Positions 42,924 through 54,128 of a stretch of DNA of 64,000 bases are shown piece after piece. Numbering within the stretch: position 1 is the stretch's first letter; each line of letters opens with the position of its first letter. Origin of the DNA: Nemophila menziesii (taxonomy: Eukaryota; Streptophyta; Magnoliopsida; Boraginales; Hydrophyllaceae). The stretch covers positions 1,736,001 to 1,800,000 of the forward strand of contig JARWIR010000093.1 in NCBI GenBank assembly GCA_029959085.1, in the 5' to 3' direction. Under the pieces are notes generated by a model. It had not been told where the DNA came from, made no database searches, and saw only the letters and a list, made by a program, of their open reading frames with translations. The position numbers and the translations under genes are program-made.

Positions 42924-44675
42924 GTGCATCTTTTAGATAAGTTGGCTCTAGAATACCCTCTGACTATATCTTGGGCTATTAAAATATTCTCCCCAAAAGT
43001 CTACCTGTTATAAAGGCAGACTGGTTTTGAGAGATAACATCTTGAAGTGATCCTTTTAACCTGTTAGCAATGATTTTTGAAATGATCTTATATAGTATAT
43101 TACAACAGGCTATAGGCCTGAAATCCTTGGGTGTACTTGGGTTACTACACTTTGGGATTAAAGAAATATTTGCTGAATTGATTTCCCCAAGAATTTTACA
43201 ATCCATGAAAGAACTTCTTATGGCTAATATTAGGTCCTCTTTGATTATATCCCAGCATTTCTTGAAAAAACCAGATGAGAAACCATCTGGGCCTGGACTT
43301 TTATTACTATCAATAGACCAAAGAGCATCTTTAATTTCAGTCTCAGTAATAGGCTTAAGGAGGTACTGTCTATCTTCACTCTTAATACTTTTGTTTAAAA
43401 TAGTTTTTATAGTACAAACACTATATTGACCTCCATTTTCTCTTTTTCTTCCTAGGATATCTGTGAAGTGCCCAACAAACACCTTGAGATGTCTTTTTCC
43501 TCAGTTTTACACACACCCTGATTATCTATAATATTATAGATACTATTTTGGGCCCTTCTGCCCCTCATAATCTTCTGAAAATATGAAGTATTAAGGTCTC
43601 CATTTTCAACCCATTTATCTCGAGATCTTTGTTTGGCAATTGCTTCCTCATTAAGTAGCTCTTTGGTAATTTCTTGAACTAATTCATTCTCTTTTTGTAA
43701 TAAATCAGTATCACTATTACCCTGAAGTCTACTTATTTAAATTATCTTCAGGTCACTTTGAAGTTTCATAATTTTATCTCTAGAGAATTTGAAATACTTC
43801 TCATTGAATGCTTTAAGTTTTTCTTTGAGAAGTTTCAGCTTCCTAGTGATAATATACATTCTGGTACCCTTAAATTCAACTTGCCAAACCTCTTTAACAA
43901 GTGGGATAAATTCAGGATGTTCCATCTAGATGTTGTAAAATCTAAAGGGGTATTTCCTTCTTTTTTCAGCTTCCATAAACTTTAATACTTGGCTACAATG
44001 ATCTGATAGGTAAGGAAACTCTAACACAAGAGATGAGTTTGGATGAGCTTTGAGCCAACTTTCATTGAGTAAGGTTCTATCAATTCTGCTTGCCCTCATT
44101 TCTCCTTCAGCTGACTTGTTAGTCCAGGTGTACTTAGGGCCCACATAATTGAGGTCAGTGAGTTCTAAGTCATTTACACACTTTCTCATGTCCATGGCCC
44201 CTTCTGATAATAGAGTACCATTTAATCTCTCATGAATGTGCATTACTTCATTAAAATCTCCTTGGATTACCCAAGGAGTGGTATCTACTGTCCCTTTCCA
44301 TCTTCTTAATGTGTCCCAAAGAGTAGTTCTTTCCTCGAGTTTATTTAATGCATAAACAGGAGAGTAAAAAAATACAGTATTGGTTTGTAGATACACTACC
44401 TTGCATAGTAAGGCTTGGCTAGTGCTATCCAACACTGTAACATTATAGACTTTGTCATTCCAAAAGGTCCATATTCTTCCAAGCTCATGGTGGGTATAAT
44501 TGTGAGCTATTTTCCATTTATTAAACACTGATTCCCATATTTTCTTGGCTTTATGGGTCCTAACTTTAGTCTCTAGTAAACTGAAAATGTTGACATTAAA
44601 GTTATTTACATACTTCAAGCAGTTAGCCTGCTTGACTTTATTATTGATTCCTCTCACATTCCATGTGATAATCAT
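42924..44675 (-). pseudogene. LINE ORF2, N-terminal half (AP-type endonuclease and RT fingers)
   Basis: Starts MIITWNVRGINNKVKQ at 44675, its ATG overlapping the ORF1 stop as ATGA. Endonuclease landmarks are WNVRG, SLLETKV (catalytic Glu), FYSPVYA, VIQGDFNEVMH and FPYLSDHCSQV (terminal SDH). Then come a TAG replacing Trp (about 43924), a TAA near 43736, a frameshift near 43485, and RT finger motifs NKSPGPDGFSSGFFK and IPKCSNPSTPKDFRPIACCN. Another shift near 42985 precedes the KRCT break at the nested element. The endonuclease would nick the target; inactive overall. Confidence 0.88.
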
Positions 44676-46064
44676 GTGAAATGAGGGTCTGGAGGTTTAT
44701 CTTGCTCAACCTCAGAGTTGGTAACCATAATTAGCTCTTGTACCATATAATCAATTTCACTTTGTTGGTTCAAAACATTAAAAGTGTTAGAAGTGCTAGC
44801 TACATTATTACCCTCATTAGGTTGGGTAGGTGGTGATGTAGCCCTTCTATTAACCACTTGAGTCCATGTTTGTTCATTATCCTTTGATTCTTCCTGATTT
44901 ATAACTTGAGGTGAGGTATTTTCTTTTGATATAGCTTCTGGTATTTTTTGTTTCTCTACCCACATTTGTTTCCTCTTTCTGCAGGTATTCTCAGATTGCC
45001 CCAAGATATTACAAGTCTTGCATAAAACAGGTTTCCAACTATATTCCACCTCTACTGTTTCAATTTGATTATCTCCCATATCAATATCAAAATTATCTAT
45101 AATCTCTTTATTAAGGTCCATTTCTACACAAACTCTGGCATAGCTAAGTCTTGTGTGGTTAGCTGTGATATCATCCATTTGAAGGGGTTTCCCTAAAGCA
45201 CTGGCAACAACACTCAAACCAGCTTTGTTCCACAATTCACTTGGTACTTTTTTGAGTTTAACCCATACTGGAACTTTATCTATTTTGAATTTTTCAAAGT
45301 GAGTATTAGGTTTCCATCTTCTTAAAATAAGTGGTTTGTTATTGACATGCCATAGTTCACCCATAACACTGAAACATTCCTCTTCACTCTCCATTTTGAA
45401 CACATAGAGGCCCTGTTCTGAGGTAACTATCTGTACTTTGCCAAACTTCTTCCATAATGTATCCACCATATATTTAATCATGTAAAATGGTGGGGGTTTA
45501 TCTAAAAACTGACCCACCAGTGTTGTTTTCCAGGCTTTACATCCCTCTTCCTTGATTTGTGTTGAAGGAGTAACTGTGATTCTGCCATTTCTCAGATCTG
45601 GTTTGACATATTCCAATTGAACAGCTTCTCTAATTTCACCATCAAAAAACGTGGCCCAGGTCTTACGAGGAGACACAAAACTCGGTGTAACCGTGGCTGG
45701 GGGCCCACCTAGCGATGATGAAGGTGTATTACCAATTTCTGAGCTAGGGTTTGGTACAAACTCTTCAGTAATGATTTCAGACCTCTTAGATGCATTTTTT
45801 CTGTTGTTGTAGAGAAGGAAATGCCTCTAGATGTGTAACTGTATCAACTCTAGTTTGTGTAACACTTTTTATATTTGAATTGTTATTTGTAATAAGAACT
45901 CCAGTCCCAGATCTAACTGGGGTAACACTCAATTTAGCTTTATCATTTGTACTTCTTTGGCCATAGCCAGAACTTTGGGGTTTTAAGGTACCCAAATTCT
46001 CTGTAACCTCCTCTATACTAACATTTTTCTTTTTATTAGCTTTCTTTGGTGCCATTTTATTCAA
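44672..46064 (-). pseudogene. LINE ORF1 (DUF4283 / zinc-knuckle protein), one frameshift
   Basis: The likely start is MAPKKANKKKN at 46055; MNK at 46064 is in the same frame. A slip in an A-rich run near 45800 splits it; the second part reads TWATFFDGEIREAVQLEYV, a DUF4283 domain (LYVFKMESEEECFSVM, PVWVKLKKVPSELWN, LGKPLQMDDIT), and a knuckle-like CKTCNILGQSENTC in which Gln replaces the expected His. It ends PPDPHFT with TGA at 44674-44672, overlapping the ORF2 ATG by four bases. ORF1 proteins coat LINE RNA; the altered knuckle may already have weakened this one. Confidence 0.85.
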
Positions 46065-46341
46065 TCTCGAGAGGTAGATTGAATGAGTGGAAAGTGTTTG
46101 GGTAAATGTCTAGGTTAGAGAATATATTGAAGGGATGAGAAAAGAAGTGCAGCAAAAAAACAAAAAGAACAATCGATCTCACCTATGAAACCGGCATGGA
46201 ATCACGGTGAGATGGACGAAAGAAAGAGAAGAAACGGTGGAGAAAGTATGTAAAAGCTACCGAAAAATGAAAAAGAAACCTAGAGAGAGAAAACTAAAGG
46301 GAAAACCTAGAGAGAAGGCAGAGAACGTTGACTCTCATTTT

Positions 46342-46358
46342 CCCCAGGAGGAGTGTTT
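46342..46358. other. Right target-site duplication of the full-length LINE
   Basis: Exact copy of 31855-31871. Joining the two sides restores the element D reading ...EECF-RMDLLD across the site. Confidence 0.9.
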
Positions 46359-47534
46359 CCGAATGGATTTACTTGACGTAACTATGCAAGAGGTATTTGA
46401 TTGTATGAATTTTAATGATATTTTGCAGGCGGCCCTAACACTTAACTTACCGGAGTTGTGGAAGAACTAACCAAAACAGTAGCCACGCTAAATTCTAGAA
46501 CCCTAAAGCATAGGCATCTCGCCTATGATCCAGTACGAGAGCCATGTAAGATAGTATCTAAATAGAAACCATCTATCGAATATCCCCTGCAATTAGAAGA
46601 AAAGCCACTTTCGTCACACTTGAGGTATGCGTATTTAGGTACTAACAACACTTTACCTCTTATTGTTTTAGCTACTTTAACGGGTCCTCAAGAAGACAAA
46701 CTGTTGCGTATACTAAGAGCAAATAAAGAGGCGATTGGTTGGACTATTGCTGACATCAAAGGTATTAGTCCTTCCTATTTCCAACACAAAATTATCCTGG
46801 ACGATGAGAATGCACGCTCAGTTGAAGGGAAGTAGTGAAGAAAAAGGTCATTAAATTACTAGATTCGGGAATCATTTATCCCATAGCTAGTAGCGAATGG
46901 GTGAGTCCAGTTCAACGCGTGCCAAAGAAGGGTGGTATCACTACCATCTTGAATGAACAAAATGAAGCCATTCCCTCAAGAACCGTTGTTGGTTGGAGAG
47001 TGTGTATGGATTATCGTAAATTGAACAAGGCCACCAGAAAAGATCACTTCCCTCTTCCGTTTATAGATCAGATGTTAGACAAGCTAGCTGGGAGAGAATA
47101 TTATTGCTTTTTGGACGGGTAATCAGGATACAATCAGATATATGTAGATCCGAAAGACCAACACAAGACAACTTTTACATGTCCTTTTGGTACCTTTGCT
47201 TTCCGAAGGATGCCATTTGGATTATGTAATGCACCTGCGACTTTTTAGAGATGTATGATGGCAATCTTCTGGGACATGATTGATGATTTCCTTGAGGTAT
47301 TTATGGATGACTTTTCTATGTTTGGTGATAACTTTGAGGAGTGTTTACGGAACTTGGAGAAGGTATTGATTAAATGCAAGGAGTCTGATTTGGTTTTGAA
47401 CTGGGAGAAGTGTCACTTTATGGTCCGAGAAGGTATAGTGCTGGGTCACAAGGTTTCAAGTGCTGGTTTAGAAGTTGATCGTGTGAAGATCGAGGTAATC
47501 AAGACTCTTCCCCCTCTGAATTCTGTAAAAGGGG
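46359..47534 (+). pseudogene. Element D reverse transcriptase, first part
   Basis: After the protease-RT linker the RT begins with TIADIKGISPSYFQHKI, KLLDSGIIYPIASSEWVSPV, CMDYRKLNKATRKDHFPLPF, a stop at DG*SGYNQI (47120), FGTFAFRRMPFGLCNAPATF, another stop, and VFMDDFSMFG with the catalytic FMDD. Further stops lie at about 46563 and 46833. It continues to SVKGV, where the solo LTR has inserted. The reading resumes as RSFLSHACFYRRFIKDFSKI at 49144. Athila-type RT by order and motifs; dead. Confidence 0.87.
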
Positions 47535-49138
47535 TGGTGGTCCTTTGTGTGTTCTAAAATAAATGCAGTAAGGATAAGAGAACCACAACCGCAAGTGTAC
47601 GGTTGTCCCAAGTAATAATAGTGATAAAACAGATTTGTTCTCAGGGACGGATTGGTTGACTCTAATGCTTGTCAGATAGTAGTTAATTGCAAGTAAAAGC
47701 AAGTAAATGATTTTATAGTTGTTTGTTTGGTTTTCTATTACTAATGCAATAAATTAAAAGACTAAATTAATGCAAATATTAAGCTAGACGCAAGTAAAGA
47801 AAATTAGCTAGACGCAATAAAGAGAGGTAGTACTTGAGTAACGCTAGGGTTTCACCTAAATCTAACCATTCCATGTATTGTTTAAGGGACGAATTCGATA
47901 AATAATATTGGTCCTAATTCAGTTATCTCCTTACCCCCGTCAGGGTGGACTAAGGAGCTCTTCTTAGGTGCTACAAACCCCGTCAGAGTGAATATAGTCC
48001 ACCTTCGAAAGATTAAAGTTTAACTACCCAATTGGCCATAGGATTAATTAAGCCTGTCAAGGTCAATAATTCCTATCCTACATTCATTAATTATTTCTGT
48101 ACCTAAACCCCCCGTCAAGGTGATTCATATGTCACTTTATGAAATAGCTTAGATACTAATTCCTATTATCAATTGATCAGGTCAATAATAGTTGTTAAAA
48201 TACAAACTAATGAAAAATACTAATTACCCAATTCGAATTATATATTAAAATCCCAAAAGCAAAAACATAGAATAGAATAAATTGGGAATTAACCCATTAA
48301 TGTGGTCTCAAGCACTATGTAAGTTTAGCTCATAATTATTGAAAAGACAAAAACTAAGCAAATAAATTGAAAGGAATTCATAATTGTTTTACAGAAATAG
48401 AAATAAGAAACCTAATTAGGAAGTTGATTCGGCTGCGAAGTGGAGATAAAGACAGTCTCCAGCTCTTGGCTTCTTCTTTTCCTTGCTTCTGCTTCTTCTC
48501 CGGACACTCTCTTCTAAGGATGATTTGAATTGAAGAATAAAAATGAGAGGTGCTGAATAATGAGGTCTAAATGCCTATTTATAATGCTAAAATCGGATCA
48601 GGACTTTTACTTAGGTTAATTAGTCAAATATTAAAAAGCCCAAATCCATAATTTAAGTCCAAATCCCGTATCTGCTGTACCACCTCCACTAAAGCAGCTC
48701 TAACCGGCTCGTTTCAACTCGGATTGACCCCATTCTAGTTGCTAAATTTCCGTAACTCAATGGGGAACAAATTCTCTTCACAAGTCAGAGGCTAAATCCA
48801 CTCTTAGATGGCTCTAAATCAGCAATCTTTATCAACTTTCCAGATTTGTAGCTTCAAATTATCAATTCTTTCGGGATATTTCTTCTTGCTTTGACTTCAT
48901 TACACGATCTTTGACTTTATTCTTTAGTTCCTCTCCTATCTAGTATTCAAAACCTACAACTTTTCACTCAAAACAAAGCATATTACGCGCAAAAGTTTAA
49001 TAAATGAAAAATAGTAGAATTAAAAGAGGAAAATCGATTTATTGCATTTTAACACCAAAAGTCTATCTAAATAGTCAAATAAACACAAAAAGTGATGTCT
49101 CCCAAGGGCATAAAATTAGAACATTTAGGGAGACATCA
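47535..49138 (-). repeat. Solo Athila-like LTR inserted in element D RT
   Basis: 1,604 bp with TG...CA termini on the minus strand, flanked by AGGGG on both sides (47530-47534 and 49139-49143). No internal sequence remains, so it is a solo LTR left by LTR-LTR recombination. It is related to the element B LTRs but visibly more diverged from them than those two are from each other. It keeps the terminal hairpin and the four spaced motifs. Confidence 0.9.
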
Positions 49139-51337
49139 AGGGGTAAGAAGCTTTTTGAGTCATGCTTGTTTTTACCGACGTTTTATCAAGGACTTCTCTA
49201 AGATCTCTAAGATCTCTAAGCCATTGTGTAACTTACTTGAAAAGGACACCAAATTCCTTTTTGATGAACCTTGCATAAAGGCATTCAACGAGATTGAAGA
49301 GAAGCTTATTTCTGCACCTATTGTATTACCTCCCGATTGGAAGATTCTGTTTGAAATTATGTGCCCGTTTGGAAGTGCTTTTTTGGAGAAGCACTTAAAA
49401 GTGCTTTTAGCATTTTAAGAGTTTTTTTGATTTTGAAAAGCACTTTTTTGAAAAGCACCAAATAGGTGCTTCTTAAAAAAAGCACTTAAAATAATTTTAA
49501 ATTTCGAAATTATTTTTAATAATTTTTTTAAATTTTGATTTTTATTCTAAAAGCGCTTTTTTACTCTAAAATAAGCACTTCCAAACGGGCCCTATGTGTG
49601 ATGCTAGTGATCTTGCTATAGGTGCAGTTCTGGGTCAGAGAAAAGATAAGGTATTTCATTCCATTTATTATGCTAGTAAGGTCTTTACAAGTGCTCAAAT
49701 AAATTATACCGTAACTGAGAAGGAATTACTAGCTGTTGTGTATGCATTCGACAAATTTTGTTCCTACCTTCTTGGGGTGAAAGTAGTTGTGTTTACCGAC
49801 CATTCCGTGATTAAATACCTTATGGAAAAGGAAGATGTGAAGCCGCGTTTGATCCCATGGGTACTACTATTACAAGAGTTTGGCTTAGAGATTCGAGATC
49901 AAAGGGTTGTGATAATCAGGTTGCAGATCATTTGTCGCGTTTTGAAGGTTCTGAGTCTAATGGGGAACCTGAGTTGGTAAGAGAAGAGTATCCTGATGAG
50001 AGTTTGTTTTCAGTTTATGCAATGGGAACCCCTTGGTACGCGGATATAGAAAATCTTATTGTGAGTGGTTCTTTTCCTCAAGGAGCTACCTCACAAGAGA
50101 AAAAGAGATTGATCCATCGCGCTAAACAATTCTTTTGGGAGGATTCTTTCCTCTACAAAACATGTAGTGATCAGATGGTAAGAAGATGCATACTAGATAT
50201 GGATATTTAGTCAGTGGTTACAAGTTGTCATTATTCACCATACGGAGGACACTTCAAAGGTGATCGTACAGCTGCAAAGGTACTACAATCCGGTTTTTAT
50301 TGGCCTACTTTACATAAGGATTGTCATGAATATGTCAAGAAGTGTCATAGATGCCAGTTTACTGGTAATATATCTAAGAGAGATGAGATGCCACGTAATA
50401 ATGTTCTTGAAGTTGAGATATTTGATGTATGGGGTATTGATTTCATGGGTCCCTTTGTACCATCTAATGGAAATCTTTACATCCTACTAGCTGTAGATTA
50501 CGTGTCCAAATGGGTCGAAGCTGTTGCTCTACTAACCAATGATTCGCGAGTGGTGATGAAGTTCTTAATGTCACACATCTTTACTAGACATGGCACGCCT
50601 AGAGTTATTATCAGTGATGGAGGTTCTCATTTTGTTAACAGATACTTGAAGGCTGTGTTAGAGAAGTATGGGGTGAGACATCTTGTATCTACTGCTTATC
50701 ATCCATAAGCAAATGGTCAAGCTGAGGTCTCTAATCGAGAGATGAAATCCATTCTAGAAAAGTCAGTTGGGTCCACACGCAAGGATTGGTCAATGAAATT
50801 AGATGATGCGTTGTGGGCATATCCAACTGCGTTCAAGACACCTGTTGGTGCATCTTCGTATCGCATAGTTTATGGTAAGGCTTGTCACTTACCTCTCGAG
50901 CTTGGAATGGGTGCCTATTGGGCGATAGCGGAGATGAATATGGATCCTACTTTAGCCGCGCAGAATCGTATGATGAAACTGAATGAACTTGATGAGTTTT
51001 GATATCATGCCTATGAGAATGCTAAACTTTACAAAGAAAAGACGAAAAGATGGCATGATAATCGCATTCGTGGAAAGGAATTCAAAGTTGGACAGATGGT
51101 CCTCAAGTATAACTCCAAGTTCAGCAATTATCCGGTAAGTTGAGATTAAAGTGGTCTGGTCTGTTCGTGGTGACCAAAGTTACGCCTCATGGAGCTATAG
51201 AAATCGAAAATCCAGACGAGCAACGCACCTTTATGGTGAATGGGCATCGTCTGAAACTCTATCACGTAGGCGAGGATACCAATAGCAGGGTTGATCCACA
51301 TCCTGGGGAGGTCATGTACCTCCTTGAAGCCGAATAG
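49139..51337 (+). pseudogene. Element D RT end, RNase H and integrase
   Basis: RT connection (FYRRFIKDFSKISKISKPLC, with a small ATCTCTAAG duplication), a 229-bp insertion at 49364, then RNase [16 protein letters not shown] (catalytic Asp), [16 protein letters not shown] (Glu), [13 protein letters not shown] (Asp). A frameshift near 49870 leads to [14 protein letters not shown]. Integrase has the HHCC finger (HYSPYGGH...CHRCQF), GIDFMGPF, a [10 protein letters not shown] stretch and NREMKSILE for the D, D and E residues, a TAA for Gln at 50706-50708, a stop at 51000-51002, and a frameshift near 51134 before the C-terminal LKWSGLFVVTKVTPHGAIEI. Integrase would insert the cDNA; multiple lesions make it dead. 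Confidence 0.88.
49364..49592. mobile_element. 229-bp foldback MITE (hAT-like) in element D
   Basis: Terminal inverted repeats CCCGTTTGGAAGTGCTTTTT and its reverse complement at the right end; the interior is filled with AAAAGCACTT-type palindromes. TATGTG flanks both sides (49358-49363 and 49593-49598), and removing insert plus one copy restores the RNase H frame (FEIMCDASD). The hAT assignment is by general look of the termini; an 8-bp duplication with two mismatches is also possible. Confidence 0.8.
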
Positions 51338-51539
51338 ATGCGAGAGGTAATTCGTCGAGCTTAATGACGTTAAACAAAAGCCATTTCAATTGTATATTAG
51401 TTTATCTCTTTCTGTTTTTCAATTCCTAGTGTAATTCTACGTAATTGTCGAGTCTTAGTGTATACTTTTAAAAGAAATGAGAAAGGTAGTGTGTTAATGG
51501 TGCAGGAATTGAGTTTGGGGTGCTAAGGAACGAAAAGGA

Positions 51540-51900
51540 AAAATCTGCTGCACTGGCCGGCTAGCCGGTCATATTATCGGTATGCCGGTGGAGGAAAAAC
51601 ACGAGCCCTCGTGTCTAAGACTCGGGTTGTTTGCTGAGAGGGAAAAAAATTTCAAGTGCCGTACCGGTAATGCCGGCCAGATTTCCGGTATGCCGGCTAG
51701 AAGGAAACACGAGCCCTCAGGTTCAATGACTCGGGTATTTTGACGGAGCGAGACTTTTCGAAAAACAGCGCACCTGCATGCCGGTGACACCACCAGTATG
51801 CCGGCGCCCAAGAACGCGAGGCCTCAGGTCGTGGATTAGGGTTTATTGCTGAGAGTTACAAAAAGGGAGACCTCCAGCACCGGTATGCCGGTCCGATGGC
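51540..51900. repeat. GC-rich palindromic tandem island of element D
   Basis: About three units with a period near 105-110 bp, each with a TATGCCGG core, GCCGGC-type palindromes and a phrase like ACACGAGCCCTC...GACTCGGG (at about 51599, 51706 and, decayed, 51813). It lies between the integrase end and the accessory ORF. Confidence 0.75.
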
Positions 51901-51985
51901 GGCTTGAAGAGTTTAATTCCTATTACAATTATTACCTTATCAAGATCAAACCCTAGCCTCTCCAATACGAATTTTCTAGCCCCTA

Positions 51986-51999
51986 ACCTTATAAATAGA
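51986..51999 (+). promoter_or_regulatory. TATA-like element upstream of the element D accessory ORF
   Basis: CCTTATAAATAGAC is a strong plant TATA consensus, about 265 bases before the ORF at 52263, followed by an A/C-rich leader without ATG. Element A has CTTATAAAGGG (minus strand, near 3075-3083) at the equivalent place after its GC island. An internal promoter for a subgenomic RNA is an inference. Confidence 0.4.
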
Positions 52000-52262
52000 C
52001 CTTGAAGCTTGTATAAACATCCACAACAAACACCACAACATCAATAATCCTCTCCTCCTTCTTCCATAAACACATATTCTTCATCAAAATCATCACACTA
52101 CACCATAAAACACCACCAAGATTATCAAGCTATCAAGATTCTTCCAAGAATCATCAAGAAACCTTCTTATATCATCAAATCCAAGCAAGAAACTCAAGCT
52201 ACACCAATCTTTATTAACTTTATTCCATCCTTGGTGTAATTTGAGTTAGGGGTCAATCAAAC

Positions 52263-52727
52263 ATGACAAACAAAACATATTCTATGGATTATAAGAGGAA
52301 GTGTTCAATCCTGGGGAAGAACAAAGATTTTCCTGGATCTACAATTGAAAAGTCCATCAATCTTGATGAGCCTATTGGAAAGAAGCAAAAGTTAGAGGTA
52401 CCAACACAACCACTACACAAGAAATTAACAGCTAGGATAAAGGTACCATCAAAGCCTAACGATAAGACACAAATTCAAGATCAAGGTTCTTCTTATTCCT
52501 CTTCATATCAGAATAATTCTTGCATACCCCCATGGGCTATCAAATTGCAACATGAAGTCAATCATATAAGAAAAGAAAACAAGGCACTTTGGGAGGAAAT
52601 TGCACAGATTAATTCACAATTGGGTGAGGTAACTGAGATCTTCGATATTGATAATTATTCTTCTTTAGAGGAGGAGGACATGATGGATCTTTATGGCCAG
52701 GAACCCCGTTCTAATTCTTCTTCTTAA
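52263..52727 (+). CDS. Accessory ORF of element D (unknown function)
   Basis: 154 aa, intact although the pol genes beside it are ruined. The N-terminal half is basic (DYKRKCSILGKNKDFPG, GKKQKLEVPTQ, a possible nuclear signal). A Ser/Tyr-rich spacer is followed by a predicted helix LQHEVNHIRKENKALWEEIA, coiled-coil-like, and an acidic end. No transmembrane segment or signal peptide, so it does not look like an envelope protein. It occupies the post-integrase accessory position and has a weak counterpart in element B (37069-37350). Product role unknown. Confidence 0.5.
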   Translation: MTNKTYSMDYKRKCSILGKNKDFPGSTIEKSINLDEPIGKKQKLEVPTQPLHKKLTARIKVPSKPNDKTQIQDQGSSYSSSYQNNSCIPPWAIKLQHEVNHIRKENKALWEEIAQINSQLGEVTEIFDIDNYSSLEEEDMMDLYGQEPRSNSSS

Positions 52728-54128
52728 TTGATTGTGGGCACTAGGTAGTTTAGTTTAATTTTTAATTTTATTGCTGTATTGAGTCTTTTTCGAGTCGTGT
52801 GAACACGACTCACTTTTGAGTTTGGGGTGGGGTTCGTTGCCTCATCCCAATTATTTGTGTTTTACATGCTTTCAATAAAATTAATCTTAGGGTTGCATTG
52901 ACTGTAGAGTATTTTAAATGCCCCCATCAAGCATTCTTTTTATGAATTTATGATAGAAAATAGTTGACTTCAGGAGTTAGTGTAAACCACACTTTGATTG
53001 CATGCAAATATGAGGTAATTGATAGGAAGAATTAATGAACAATGTAAAATAAGTAAACTTGTGCTTAAGGATAATGAGTGGTTTGTAGAACGTGAGATCT
53101 GAATAAGTAGAGAACCCACTTAGGTATGAACTAGAGGCAAGCCGTGTAATTAGGAAAATGACAGAGGCAGTTCTTTGTTAGCCCTTTGAATCCTTTTTGG
53201 CCTTCTATCCCTGAATTAATTATATCCGTCTTAGCCAAATTTTTAGTCTTTAAGCCTTTCTTTTGTCGCCACATTATAAGCCAATATCCCTTTAGATTGT
53301 TAGGCATTACCATATGGCCCGTACTTGAATCACAATCCTGAGACATCCTGTCTTGAGCTTACGTTTGGGGTGGTGGGTCCACTATATGGGAATTTTCATT
53401 GGGTTTGGATTTTTGAGCTTATCACTTGTGCTTTGTTCTATATTTTGATGATGATTCACATGTATTATATTGTAACCCTTTGCGGGGGTAAGAGTAAATG
53501 AAAAAAGAAAAAGAGATATGAAAAGAAAAAGAAAAATTTCATATGAAAAGAATATATATTTGGACCGGCAAAGAGGAAATTTTTAGGTGAATCATCTTTA
53601 GTGCTTATTGGGTTAATATGGGACGCTAAATTAGCGCGTCAAATGGGTTGAGTGAGAATATTATTCGAGTGTAAACTCAAGCTCTTGGACAATTTGTTGA
53701 TGGTAAGTGAGGAGAGAGCCAAAAGCTCACTTCAAATTTACGAAATATACATATCATACCGTCCCTAAGCCTATATTAAAACCGTAAAGACCTCCTGGTT
53801 CCTAGATACATAGTGAGTTAATAGGAAGTATGCTAAGTGGAGCGTACAAAGCAAGTAAAGATCGAGGAACACCCTATAGCCACTATCTTGAGATAAGTAA
53901 TAAGCGTAACCTTCTAGCATTGTGAAATTAATTTTGGATTGATATTATTTTGTGTTTGATTTTGCATGATATGTGTATGTGTATATTAATTCCTAGATTA
54001 TACTATATGATATTTGTTTTAAGTTGTGCTTTGGGAATATTTACTAGATTCTACCTTCTGCGTTCACCTAAAAGGCATTTGTTTTTATTTTACTTTGTCG
54101 GGACGACAAAGGTTTGAGTTTGGGGTCT
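52728..54128 (+). other. 3' noncoding region and polypurine tract of element D
   Basis: Shares blocks, in the opposite orientation, with the 3' regions of A and B: the GAGTCGTG...CACGACTC inverted repeat near 52790, GGGGTGGTGGGTCCAC near 53367, and GTGAGGAGAGAGCCAAAAGC near 53707. It ends in the purine-rich GGTTTGAGTTTGGGGTCT (54111-54128) directly before the LTR, the usual plus-strand primer position. No gene. Confidence 0.7.

Larger units (their letters stand above)
31872..46341 (-). mobile_element. Full-length L1-like LINE, split by a nested LTR element
   Basis: Inserted on the minus strand into the protease/RT linker of element D and flanked by a perfect 17-bp duplication. Without the nested element B it is about 5.46 kb, a normal full length for a plant L1-type LINE. 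From 5' to 3' (minus): a leader of about 280 bases, ORF1 (46055-44672), ORF2 (44675-32061, interrupted at 42923-33920), a short 3' UTR and a T-rich (poly-A complement) end at 31872. Several stops and frameshifts make it inactive. Confidence 0.92.
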
